Positions 8,181-15,009 of a stretch of DNA of 64,000 nucleotides are shown piece by piece (the first letter of the stretch is position 1; the number at the start of each line of letters is the position of its first letter). Origin of the DNA: Curvibacter sp. (GTDB taxonomy: Bacteria > Pseudomonadota > Gammaproteobacteria > Burkholderiales > Burkholderiaceae_C); contig REAW01000014.1 in the NCBI GenBank assembly GCA_004293725.1, positions 19,465 to 83,464 on the forward strand, written 5' to 3'. Under the pieces are notes generated by a model that saw only the letters and a list, made by a program, of their open reading frames with translations, was not told the DNA's origin and did no database searches. The translations under genes and the position numbers were made by a program.

Positions 8181-8387
8181 ATGAACAAAGTTTCTTCTTT
8201 GGGCCGTTTGGCCTCGGTGTCTGGTGTTGCTTTCGCTGGCGCTGCTCACGCTGCCGTGCCTGCTGCTGTGACTACCGCCATTGGCGAAGCACAAGCCGAC
8301 TTGACTACCGCAATCGGCGCTGTGATCGCTGCCATGGTTGTGGTCTGGGGCCTGCGCAAGCTCGGCCAAAAAATGGGCTGGCTGTAA
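8181..8387 (+). CDS. inovirus major coat protein (pVIII-like)
   Basis: A 68-residue preprotein. A signal sequence ends at AHA-A (cut after residue 24), leaving a mature protein of about 44 residues. The mature protein has a short amphipathic N-terminus, a membrane helix (AVIAAMVVVWGL) and a basic C-terminus (RKLGQKMGW) that would face the DNA. This is the standard major coat architecture. AGGG lies about ten bases before the ATG. A rho-independent terminator directly follows, as in many filamentous phages, allowing high coat expression. Confidence 0.9.
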   Translation: MNKVSSLGRLASVSGVAFAGAAHAAVPAAVTTAIGEAQADLTTAIGAVIAAMVVVWGLRKLGQKMGWL

Positions 8388-8399
8388 GTCAAAAAATCT

Positions 8400-8426
8400 G
8401 AGCGGGTCGCTACCGCTCGGCTTTTT
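8400..8426 (+). terminator. terminator after the major coat gene
   Basis: GAGCGG and CCGCTC form a six-pair stem around a seven-base loop, followed by GGCTTTTT. It begins 12 bases after the coat protein stop and fits the central terminator of inoviruses. Confidence 0.7.
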
Positions 8427-8477
8427 CATGGCCCTTTGCCGGGGCCATTGGAAAGCTAAAAGCCAAAAGGGAAACAC

Positions 8478-8816
8478 ATGGGCGCACTGTTCCGGGATAC
8501 CTGCTATCCCACGCAAGAAATCGCAAGGGCGCAAGCCTGTGCGATGTTTGACGCCAAGGTCATGGCTACGACCAACCTCTACACCTCCGAGTGCACATCT
8601 ACAGCCTTCACCGGGGCCACCATGGCTATTTGCCGCAGAACCAACGGCGGCGCGTGCACCACATCCAACCAACCATGGCCCATTACCCCTGCATGTGAGC
8701 ATGACGGTGGGGTAAGCCTAAGCCTTGACTACTTCTATGCCGCCTTGGCCTTTCTGGTCGTTGTGTGGGGTCTGAAACGCCTCTTGCAACTGTTTGACCG
8801 CCCCACCATTGAATGA
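8478..8816 (+). CDS. phage minor membrane/virion protein, 112 residues
   Basis: Starts after the central terminator with AAAAGGGAAACAC before the ATG. The N-terminal two thirds contains several cysteines (CYPTQ, ACAMF, SECTS, AICRR, GGACTT, PACEH) suited to disulfides. The C-terminus is one membrane helix (FYAALAFLVVVWGL) ending in basic residues, much like the coat protein end (VVVWGL occurs in both). Its stop overlaps the next start (ATGA). Probably a minor coat or adsorption-complex component; exact role unknown. Confidence 0.6.
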   Translation: MGALFRDTCYPTQEIARAQACAMFDAKVMATTNLYTSECTSTAFTGATMAICRRTNGGACTTSNQPWPITPACEHDGGVSLSLDYFYAALAFLVVVWGLKRLLQLFDRPTIE

Positions 8817-10150
8817 AAAAAATGTATGACCTTTTCAGACTTCCAACTTATCAACACCTATGCGCCCTTGGTGGTTTTTTTGCTTGCCTGCTATTTGGCT
8901 TTCAAGTAAACGCGCAAACCGTTGCCGCTCCCGATTCTGCATTTCAGCGGTTCATGTGGACCACTACCGGCGCTAACTCTCAAAGCGTCGGCGTCGGTTC
9001 TAACGGTACGTTAGTAGCTTCACCTACAGGCTCGGGAACATTGGCCGGGGATGGCGCTAAAACCCTGAAATATGACCGCCCTGCAACGTGGCGCAATGGT
9101 TCAAATAACCCGGTAACGGGTGCAGTCTCTGGCCGTATTCCTATTAACACCAAAGCTGCCAAGCTTTTGACTGCCGGAATGAAGTTAGCCCCATTTCTTG
9201 GCACTGGTGTTGCGCTTTGGGAGATGGCCCAAGAATTGGGATTCAACCCAAGCAAAGACGCCAATGGCGATGTATCTGTCACGCGGTCTACTGGTGCTAT
9301 CACCGGCGGTTATCGAGTTGGCCTTCTTCCCTATGTCTCCACATTCCAAGCCGCTTGTAATGCCTACAGGGATACCCTCTTAGCCTCGAATCCGGGTTGG
9401 ACCGCTTCCGTCATTGTCAACGTGACAACTTGCCAAGTTGCATTGCAATTGAATGGTGGCAGTGCGAGCAATTTCACCCAACCCATTCAGTTTTTGCAAT
9501 CCGTTCCCCCATCCACTGCACCCGCCACACTGCTGGATTTAGAAAACGCGATTGCCGAAAAATCAGGCTGGCCGAGTACATCCAAGCTCCCTACAGCCTT
9601 GCGCGATGCTGCCACTGCTACTGGCGAAACAATCGATGTTGAAACCCCACGCATTACCGGCCCGGCAACTTCACCAGGCACAACATCAACAACCACCAAT
9701 CCAACCAACAACACCACCACAACCAATACAGTCACCCACAACCACACCTACAACGACAACCGGGTAACCAACACGATTACAAGGGCGTCAACAGTTACCA
9801 ACAACACCACTGGCGCCGGTACTACGACAACCACAACAGAACAGCCAGTGGAAGAACTAAGCGATTGTGAAAAAAACCCCGGCTCTATTGCGTGTGCGGA
9901 ACTAGATACCCCTGACGATGAGATTCCAAAAACAGAAAAACAGGTTTCATTCACCCCGGAAAACCTCGGCTTCGGCGGAGGCTCCTGCCCTGCCAATGTG
10001 GTCATGACCCCGGCGAATATGGCTACACCCATCACCGTCATTAACTGGGCGGACAACTGCCAAAAGATCACGACTTACGCGAAGCCCATGATTCTGGCCA
10101 TGGCGCTCTTTGCCGCAATGATGATTATTTTTGTGGGTAAAACAGAATGA
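8813..10150 (+). CDS. phage adsorption protein, pIII-like (TspB-type)
   Basis: A 445-residue secreted protein with signal sequence (cut near VNAQ, residue 35). An N-terminal domain is followed by a Thr/Asn-rich linker at about residues 283-340 (TTTNTVTHNHTYNDN and similar). Then come a Cys-containing region and a C-terminal membrane helix (MILAMALFAAMMIIF). N-domains, flexible linker and C-terminal anchor are the pIII plan for pilus and TolA binding. The C-terminal region recalls Neisseria TspB-like proteins. Overlaps of ATGA type on both sides place it in the virion operon. Confidence 0.7.
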   Translation: MKKMYDLFRLPTYQHLCALGGFFACLLFGFQVNAQTVAAPDSAFQRFMWTTTGANSQSVGVGSNGTLVASPTGSGTLAGDGAKTLKYDRPATWRNGSNNPVTGAVSGRIPINTKAAKLLTAGMKLAPFLGTGVALWEMAQELGFNPSKDANGDVSVTRSTGAITGGYRVGLLPYVSTFQAACNAYRDTLLASNPGWTASVIVNVTTCQVALQLNGGSASNFTQPIQFLQSVPPSTAPATLLDLENAIAEKSGWPSTSKLPTALRDAATATGETIDVETPRITGPATSPGTTSTTTNPTNNTTTTNTVTHNHTYNDNRVTNTITRASTVTNNTTGAGTTTTTTEQPVEELSDCEKNPGSIACAELDTPDDEIPKTEKQVSFTPENLGFGGGSCPANVVMTPANMATPITVINWADNCQKITTYAKPMILAMALFAAMMIIFVGKTE

Positions 10151-10434
10151 AACTCGGCACGTGGCTCCTGTCTCTTTTGCAACCTGCTGCGGGTCGCCTC
10201 ATGGCGGCTCTAGGTTTCAGCGTTGTCTCTGTGGTCGGCATGGAAGCCATGCTGGCATCTATCCGCACCCAGCTCGTGCAAGGACTGGGCGGCTTAAGCG
10301 CAGATATGTTCAATGTCTTCCTACTCGCTGGTGGCGGTCAGGCGCTCGGCATCATCACCGGCGCATTAACTACCCGCGTCCTGCTCTGGCAAGTCCAAAA
10401 CGCCACGCGCATTTTGGGAGTGAACCCGCAATGA
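10147..10434 (+). CDS. phage minor coat protein, DUF2523/pVI-like
   Basis: A 95-residue hydrophobic protein with helices around LMAALGFSVVSVVGMEAML and MFNVFLLAGGGQALGIITGAL, matching the DUF2523 proteins that sit between pIII and Zot in inoviruses and act as pVI. Starts and stops overlap both neighbours as ATGA, so the block is translationally coupled. Confidence 0.75.
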   Translation: MKLGTWLLSLLQPAAGRLMAALGFSVVSVVGMEAMLASIRTQLVQGLGGLSADMFNVFLLAGGGQALGIITGALTTRVLLWQVQNATRILGVNPQ

Positions 10435-11537
10435 GCATCACCCTTATCACTGGCGTACCCGGGTCTGGAAAAACGCTCAAAGCTGTTTGGGACCATTTGC
10501 GCCTTGATGTTGGCAAAGTCCAAGTTAGCCTGGACGAATGGGGGCGCGAATTCAAAACCGAATACAAGGTTTTTACCAACATCAACAGCCTCAAAATTGA
10601 CCATGAATTTATCGAAGGCGGTGGAACATGGTCCAAGGTCGGTGTGTCCGGTGATTGGAAATATGAGGGCAACCCTGAAGCCCTGCGCAACTGGCACAAC
10701 TGGGCCAAGCCGGGAACCAAGATTTATTTTGATGAATTCCAAAAGTTCTGGCCGCCTCGGCCAAACGGTGCCCCAGTTCCGCCGGATGTGCAGGCGCTCG
10801 ACACGCATAGACATATGGGGGTTGACTTCGTTGTCATTACGCAAAATTGCCGCAACGTGGACCGCCATTTGCTGGGCTTGGTAGATCGTCATTTACATGT
10901 TCGCCGTGTGTCCAATATGCCGCTGGCGGTGGTCTACGAATGGGACCATGCAAGCGTCAACTTGAACTACAAAAACGCCATGACCAAAAGCCCTTGGCGT
11001 TATCCCAAAAAGGCTTACACGCTCTACAAGTCTGCGGAACTCCACACCAAACAAAGCAGGAAACTCCCCGGCCTGCTCTGGTTCATCATTGCCGGGTTTG
11101 CTGGTGCTGCCTATGCCATTCCGTCCCTCAAAGAAAGACTATCGGACCGCATTGGTACGCCGATTCCTGTTTCGGCTCCTGCGGCTGGCCTTTCGCCTGC
11201 TGATGGCCCGCTGACTTACACCAAAGACGGTATCAAATACACCGTGGAGACTACAACCACTCAAGCGGCACCCATTCCCATGGATGCTGCTTCATCCCCT
11301 GCCCTAGCGCCTCCTGCCCCTGTTCTTGCTGGCTGCATTCGTGCAGCCAGTCGTTGTTCTTGTTTTGATACTTCCGGGGTCAAAATGGATGTTGAACCCA
11401 AACAATGCCTGGACAACTCCGCCCCCGATGTTGTCCCCAAAACGGCATTGCCTGATCTCCCCCATGGACCCAGACTTTTAACCCAGTCCGAGCGCGATCT
11501 GCTGGCCTTCATGCATCCGGGGACTACTGGTCGCTGA
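10431..11537 (+). CDS. zot: Zot-domain assembly ATPase (pI)
   Basis: A 368-residue inner membrane protein. Walker A GVPGSGKT is at residues 8-15 and the Walker B region is TKIYFDEFQKFWPP. One membrane helix near 217-236 (LLWFIIAGFAGAAYAIP) separates the cytoplasmic ATPase from a Pro/Ala-rich periplasmic part with late cysteines. Zot/pI drives virion extrusion through the envelope. It is the hallmark protein of Inoviridae and the best single proof of the prophage. ATG overlaps the preceding stop. Confidence 0.93.
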   Translation: MSITLITGVPGSGKTLKAVWDHLRLDVGKVQVSLDEWGREFKTEYKVFTNINSLKIDHEFIEGGGTWSKVGVSGDWKYEGNPEALRNWHNWAKPGTKIYFDEFQKFWPPRPNGAPVPPDVQALDTHRHMGVDFVVITQNCRNVDRHLLGLVDRHLHVRRVSNMPLAVVYEWDHASVNLNYKNAMTKSPWRYPKKAYTLYKSAELHTKQSRKLPGLLWFIIAGFAGAAYAIPSLKERLSDRIGTPIPVSAPAAGLSPADGPLTYTKDGIKYTVETTTTQAAPIPMDAASSPALAPPAPVLAGCIRAASRCSCFDTSGVKMDVEPKQCLDNSAPDVVPKTALPDLPHGPRLLTQSERDLLAFMHPGTTGR

Positions 11538-11567
11538 CCCGCTACACTCCCAAAAAAAGGGTGTTCT

Positions 11568-11846
11568 ATGCGTTCAATAATTTCTCTGGTCCTGGTTGTT
11601 TTTTGCGGCGCTGCGTCCGCTCAATTCCCCAAGCAAGGGCCAACCATGGGCGGCGGTAGTGTGGCTGATGGCATGGCTACGACTACACAACAGCAAGTCA
11701 ATTGCGCACAACTCGCGCAAGAACGACGCGCTATCGATCAGATAACGGAAAAAATGCAGTGGGTACCGATAGAACAGCAAAACGCTAACTATCACCGAAT
11801 GCAGGTCTTAAAGGCTCAAATGGCTGCGCAGCGCTGCACTTACTGA
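11568..11846 (+). CDS. small secreted phage protein, 92 residues
   Basis: A signal sequence (MRSIISLVLVVFCGAASA-Q) precedes a mature protein of about 74 residues with two cysteines (VNCAQL and QRCTY) and a predicted helical Gln-rich body. AAAGGGTG precedes the ATG. It follows Zot by 30 bases and ends one base from the convergent H-NS-like gene. No family recognised; a periplasmic factor for phage assembly is possible. Confidence 0.6.
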   Translation: MRSIISLVLVVFCGAASAQFPKQGPTMGGGSVADGMATTTQQQVNCAQLAQERRAIDQITEKMQWVPIEQQNANYHRMQVLKAQMAAQRCTY

Positions 11847-11847
11847 T

Positions 11848-12273
11848 TTAGTGCTTTTGTTCGAGAAATTTCCATATGTCTGCGTTGCACATATGTGCTG
11901 GAAACTCGGTACGTTCTGCCACCTTGAATTCTTCTTTTGAGTGGCCCCAGCTCACGAGCTGCTGTAACCATTTAGGCACGAGTCCGCGTCCGCTCCATGT
12001 CTCTCCATTTGGGCCGCGATAGAAGCCAGCAGGCAAAACCATAGCCTTTACTGGCTCGCTGAAGTTGCAGGAAACCTGCGCCTTCTTCCATGCCTGGACA
12101 AGTTGGCGCGCCTTGCGCGCCATATCCTTCGCCCACTGGGGTACATCCGGCGAGAACTTAAAAATACACTCCATGGCACGCATGATGCGCGGCGAATTCT
12201 TGAACCCGTTATGGAACAACTCGCGCTGAAAACGCAAGCTTTCTGGGTGCTTCAAGTAGTTCGCTGCAATCAT
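11848..12273 (-). CDS. H-NS-like C-terminal domain protein in the prophage
   Basis: A 141-residue basic protein. Residues about 84-118 (FYRGPNGETWSGRG, VPKWLQQLV, EEFKV) match the H-NS DNA-binding fold, whose core is Y-x-P-x-G-x-TWSGRG-x-P-W followed by a short tail such as FLI. The core TWSGRG is at residues 92-97. The N-terminal part (SPRIMRAMECIF, helical and basic at 50-66) does not look like the usual H-NS coiled-coil oligomerisation domain, and there are extra residues after the DNA-binding fold. It opposes the structural genes. It could silence AT-rich DNA or interfere with host H-NS. Domain call fairly secure, role inferred. Confidence 0.65.
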   Translation of the reverse strand: MIAANYLKHPESLRFQRELFHNGFKNSPRIMRAMECIFKFSPDVPQWAKDMARKARQLVQAWKKAQVSCNFSEPVKAMVLPAGFYRGPNGETWSGRGLVPKWLQQLVSWGHSKEEFKVAERTEFPAHMCNADIWKFLEQKH

Positions 12274-12783
12274 GGCCGCTGCCTTTTAAAAGTTACCGGA
12301 TTCCCTAGATTCCGAGCCTGCCCCTTTGGGTTTGAAGCGGGCCGGTTTTCCCGCTGCTCGTTACCGTCTTTCCCTGAGTTCGTCGCCTTGTAGTGATGGC
12401 GCTCCGGGTGGGCATGGATGTACGGGGAAGTTTTGTAAATCGACTAGCGCGAAGCGCCTTCAATAAAGATTTATGAATACCCCGTGCAGCCAGGCACAAG
12501 CGCAGCGGCCCGGTGCAGAGTCACGGAAAGGCGTCGAAATCAGGGAATGGAACGAAGCACAGCGAAAACGGTGGCGCGAAATGCGTTAGGGATCGTTACC
12601 CGTATGGGCCATGACCTTGGGCATGGTGGCAAAGCCATAGAGCCCGGTCCCGAAGGGAAACGCCCTGTACCTAAAGCCCTTACTAAAACAAAGTCAACAT
12701 CAAAAAGTCACACAATTTATGCTATAAAAACAGTAGCAAATGCTACAAAAACGATAGCGGCTTACTCGAAAAAAAGGGAAAAA
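12274..12783. other. prophage non-coding stretch before the recombinase
   Basis: About 510 bases without a convincing gene. Hairpins occur at 12336-12355 (AGCGGG/CCCGCT) and 12446-12458 (GCGC-GAA-GCGC). The second half is AT-rich and carries two stem-loop repeats at 12721-12758. The recombinase frame stays open upstream to 12484, so an N-terminal extension cannot be fully excluded, but its sequence is not recombinase-like. A second origin-like element or a recombination site could lie here. Confidence 0.4.
12721..12768 (+). repeat. two stem-loop repeats upstream of the recombinase
   Basis: GCTATAAAAACAGTAGC (12721-12737) and GCTACAAAAACGATAGC (12742-12758), followed by GGCTTACTCG, resemble the chromosomal GCTAT/ATAGC repeats elsewhere in the window. 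They lie 26-60 bases before the recombinase start and might also be part of its recombination or control site. Confidence 0.45.
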
Positions 12784-13389
12784 GTGAACTACGGATATGC
12801 ACGTGTTTCAACGTCAGAACAAGAAACAAACCTTCAAATTGACGCCCTAAAAACCGCTGGAGTTACAAGAATTTTTCAAGAAAATTGCTCGGGAGTTGGT
12901 CCACGTCCACGCCTTCGCGAAGCCATTGAAACCCTTGGCGCTGGTGATGTTTTAGTCGTTTGGAAAATCGACCGAATTGCTCGAAGCCTTGGTGATTTGC
13001 TCTCAATTTTGGCGAAGCTAAAAAGGGCCGGGGCTGCTATTCGATCATTAACAGAACCTATCGATACATCTAGCCCGATTGGAGTTTTTACCGTTCAAAT
13101 TCTCGGCGCTGTAGCTGAGTTGGAACGTTCAATTATTCGTGAACGTGTCATGGCTGGACAAGCTGCGGCGAAGGCACGCGGTAAGCGTTGGGGTGCACCT
13201 CGGCAGATAGATACAGAGTCCGAGCGTGAGCTCGTGACAATGTATTTATCTGGCGATTACACGATCCAGGAACTTGCGGATATTTGGAACGTTGGATACG
13301 GCGTAGCGCGTGGCGCGGTCCTTCGTGTTTGTAACCCGCGAAGCGCATATCTTTCCCGCGTTCGTGGTCTTCCGATTGAGCGTCGGTAA
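12784..13389 (+). CDS. resolvase/invertase-type serine recombinase (candidate phage integrase)
   Basis: A 201-residue small serine recombinase. The start is GTG at 12784 with GGG five bases upstream, giving MNYGYARVST, the usual N-terminus with catalytic serine at residue 9. The Arg cluster KIDRIARS is near 61-68 and the E helix AELERSIIRERVMAGQAAAKARG links to a C-terminal HTH (YTIQELADIWNVGYGVARG). Ralstonia RSM-type inoviruses use such a recombinase to integrate, in contrast to Xer/dif users. Its stop is only 13 bases before lptM, at the prophage right border. Confidence 0.85.
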   Translation: MNYGYARVSTSEQETNLQIDALKTAGVTRIFQENCSGVGPRPRLREAIETLGAGDVLVVWKIDRIARSLGDLLSILAKLKRAGAAIRSLTEPIDTSSPIGVFTVQILGAVAELERSIIRERVMAGQAAAKARGKRWGAPRQIDTESERELVTMYLSGDYTIQELADIWNVGYGVARGAVLRVCNPRSAYLSRVRGLPIERR

Positions 13390-13399
13390 GTACAATTTC
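13382..13399 (+). repeat. candidate right attachment repeat of the prophage
   Basis: GTCGGTAAGTACAATTTC overlaps the recombinase stop and ends three bases before the lptM ATG. It matches the left border copy at 5426-5443 in 15 of 18 positions. Confidence 0.4.
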
Positions 13400-13402
13400 G
13401 GT

Positions 13403-13591
13403 ATGTTGAAAGCAGCCCAAATTCTAGTCAGACATATTGCCCTTGCCCTTGTTGTGCTTACTTTGGCCGCCTGTGGGCAAACCGGCACACTGTACTTGCC
13501 GGCCAACAACACACCCCCCAGCCCAACAGCCAAGCCGCCCATTAGTCCTGTGACACCGAGCGACGCCACCACACCAAACACAAAACCATGA
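13403..13591 (+). CDS. lptM: LptM small lipoprotein
   Basis: A 62-residue lipoprotein with a lipobox ending LAACGQTGTLYLP, the exact LptM (YifL) hallmark (CGxxGxLYLP). The rest is a Pro/Thr-rich tail. LptM helps LptD mature in the outer membrane. It sits directly upstream of lysA as in most beta- and gammaproteobacteria, overlapping its start as ATGA. The phage recombinase ends 13 bases upstream and no clear Shine-Dalgarno is visible, so transcription and translation may come from the prophage side. Confidence 0.9.
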   Translation: MLKAAQILVRHIALALVVLTLAACGQTGTLYLPANNTPPSPTAKPPISPVTPSDATTPNTKP

Positions 13592-14868
13592 GTAACCTCC
13601 CCCTTCCCGGATCGCCTTTTATTCACTATGCACAAGGGCAACTCTACGTTGAGGACTGCCCGGTAAGCGTCCTCGCTAAGCAACATGGAACTCCCCTGTT
13701 TATCTATTCCAAGGGCGCCATGCTGGCCGCTTTAGCCGCATATCAAAAAGGCTTTGCAGGGCGCAATGCGCACATCTGCTACGCCATGAAAGCCAATTCC
13801 TCGCTCGCAGTTTTGCAACTCTTTGCCCAAGCGGGCTGTGGCTTTGACATTGTTTCTGGAGGTGAAATGGCCCGCGTGTTGGCTGCGGGTGGTGAAGCCC
13901 ACAAGATCATTTTTTCAGGCGTTGGAAAAACCCGCGCGGAATTGCATGAAGCGTTGCTCGCTGGCATTGGGTGTTTCAACGTCGAAAGTGAAGCAGAGAT
14001 TGAAGTACTCAATATGGTTGCATTGTCGATCGGTCGCAAAGCACCAATCAGCATCCGTGTGAACCCCAACGTAGACCCCAAAACTCACCCCTACATCTCC
14101 ACCGGGCTGAAAGGAAACAAATTTGGCATTGCGCACGAACGCACGCTTGCCACCTACCAGCGTGCCGCCTCTTTGCCCGGATTGCAAGTCGTGGGAATCG
14201 ATTGCCACATAGGCTCGCAGATCACAGAAGAAACGCCCTATCTGGACGCCATGGACCGTATGCTGGATTTGGTCGAGTCGATTGAGGCTACTGGCATCCC
14301 TATCGAACACATTGACTTTGGTGGCGGTCTTGGGATCAACTACAACGGCGACACCCCACCTACGGCCGATGCACTTTGGGCCAAACTGCTGGCCAAGTTG
14401 GATGCACGAGGCTTTGGCAAGCGCAAGTTGATGATCGAACCCGGTCGCTCGCTGGTTGGCAATGCCGGCCTGTGTGTGACTGAAGTGCTGTACCTCAAAC
14501 CCGGCGAGCAAAAGAATTTTTGCATTGTGGATGCAGCCATGAATGACCTGCCGCGACCCGCAATGTACCAAGCATTTCACACCATTGTCCCCCTGCAAAC
14601 CACACCAACGGCCCTAGAAAGCGCGGTTTACGATGTGGTCGGCCCCGTATGTGAGAGTGGCGATTGGATCGGACACGAGCGCAGGCTGCAAATTCAAGCT
14701 GGCGATCAATTGGCAGTGCTTTCTGCAGGGGCCTACTGCATGAGTATGTCCAGCAATTACAACTCCCGACCCAAGGCCGCAGAAGTATTGGTGGATGGTT
14801 CGCAGGCCCGACTGATCCGCCAACGCGATAGCGTCGCCGACCAACTGCGTGGTGAGTTTTTACTCTAA
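13588..14868 (+). CDS. lysA: Diaminopimelate decarboxylase
   Basis: A 426-residue PLP enzyme that decarboxylates meso-diaminopimelate to L-lysine. The PLP lysine lies in CYAMKAN near residue 67. HIGSQI, the glycine-rich phosphate loop FGGGLGINY, EPGRSLVGNAG and the CESGDW active-site segment are all present. Length is standard for the family. It is coupled to lptM by ATGA. A stem-loop repeat follows its stop. Confidence 0.97.
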   Translation: MSNLPLPGSPFIHYAQGQLYVEDCPVSVLAKQHGTPLFIYSKGAMLAALAAYQKGFAGRNAHICYAMKANSSLAVLQLFAQAGCGFDIVSGGEMARVLAAGGEAHKIIFSGVGKTRAELHEALLAGIGCFNVESEAEIEVLNMVALSIGRKAPISIRVNPNVDPKTHPYISTGLKGNKFGIAHERTLATYQRAASLPGLQVVGIDCHIGSQITEETPYLDAMDRMLDLVESIEATGIPIEHIDFGGGLGINYNGDTPPTADALWAKLLAKLDARGFGKRKLMIEPGRSLVGNAGLCVTEVLYLKPGEQKNFCIVDAAMNDLPRPAMYQAFHTIVPLQTTPTALESAVYDVVGPVCESGDWIGHERRLQIQAGDQLAVLSAGAYCMSMSSNYNSRPKAAEVLVDGSQARLIRQRDSVADQLRGEFLL

Positions 14869-14870
14869 TT

Positions 14871-14917
14871 AGCTATAGAAACAATAGCTGCTCACGCAAT
14901 AATTACGAGGGCTACAG
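14871..14917 (+). repeat. stem-loop repeat, GCTAT type with tail
   Basis: AGCTAT and ATAGCT pair around a seven-base loop (14871-14889), followed by the tail GCTCACGCAATAATTACG and AGGGCTACAG. It lies between lysA and the convergent ccsA end. It is the most complete copy of the repeat family in this window. Confidence 0.65.
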
Positions 14918-15009
14918 CCCCATTTCATTCGATTTTTTGGGCTCAGGCAGGAAATATGGATAGGGCCATTACGTGGACAACGGGCGCTGCAGGCCCGCCG
15001 CGCTAATGA

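Noticed and set aside
11544..11566. Terminator between zot and the next phage gene
   Set aside because: The CACTCCC/GGGTG stem is bulged and lacks a T-run; the GGG also serves as ribosome binding site.
12305..12499. 64-codon leftward frame in the phage non-coding region
   Set aside because: No ribosome binding site, low-complexity Thr/Arg-rich product, and hairpins in the same DNA.
12484..12560. tRNA gene as the phage attachment site
   Set aside because: No cloverleaf or conserved T-loop sequence could be found at either border.
5698..13402. Xer/dif-type integration of the inovirus
   Set aside because: I see no dif-like 28-bp site at either border, and the phage carries its own serine recombinase.
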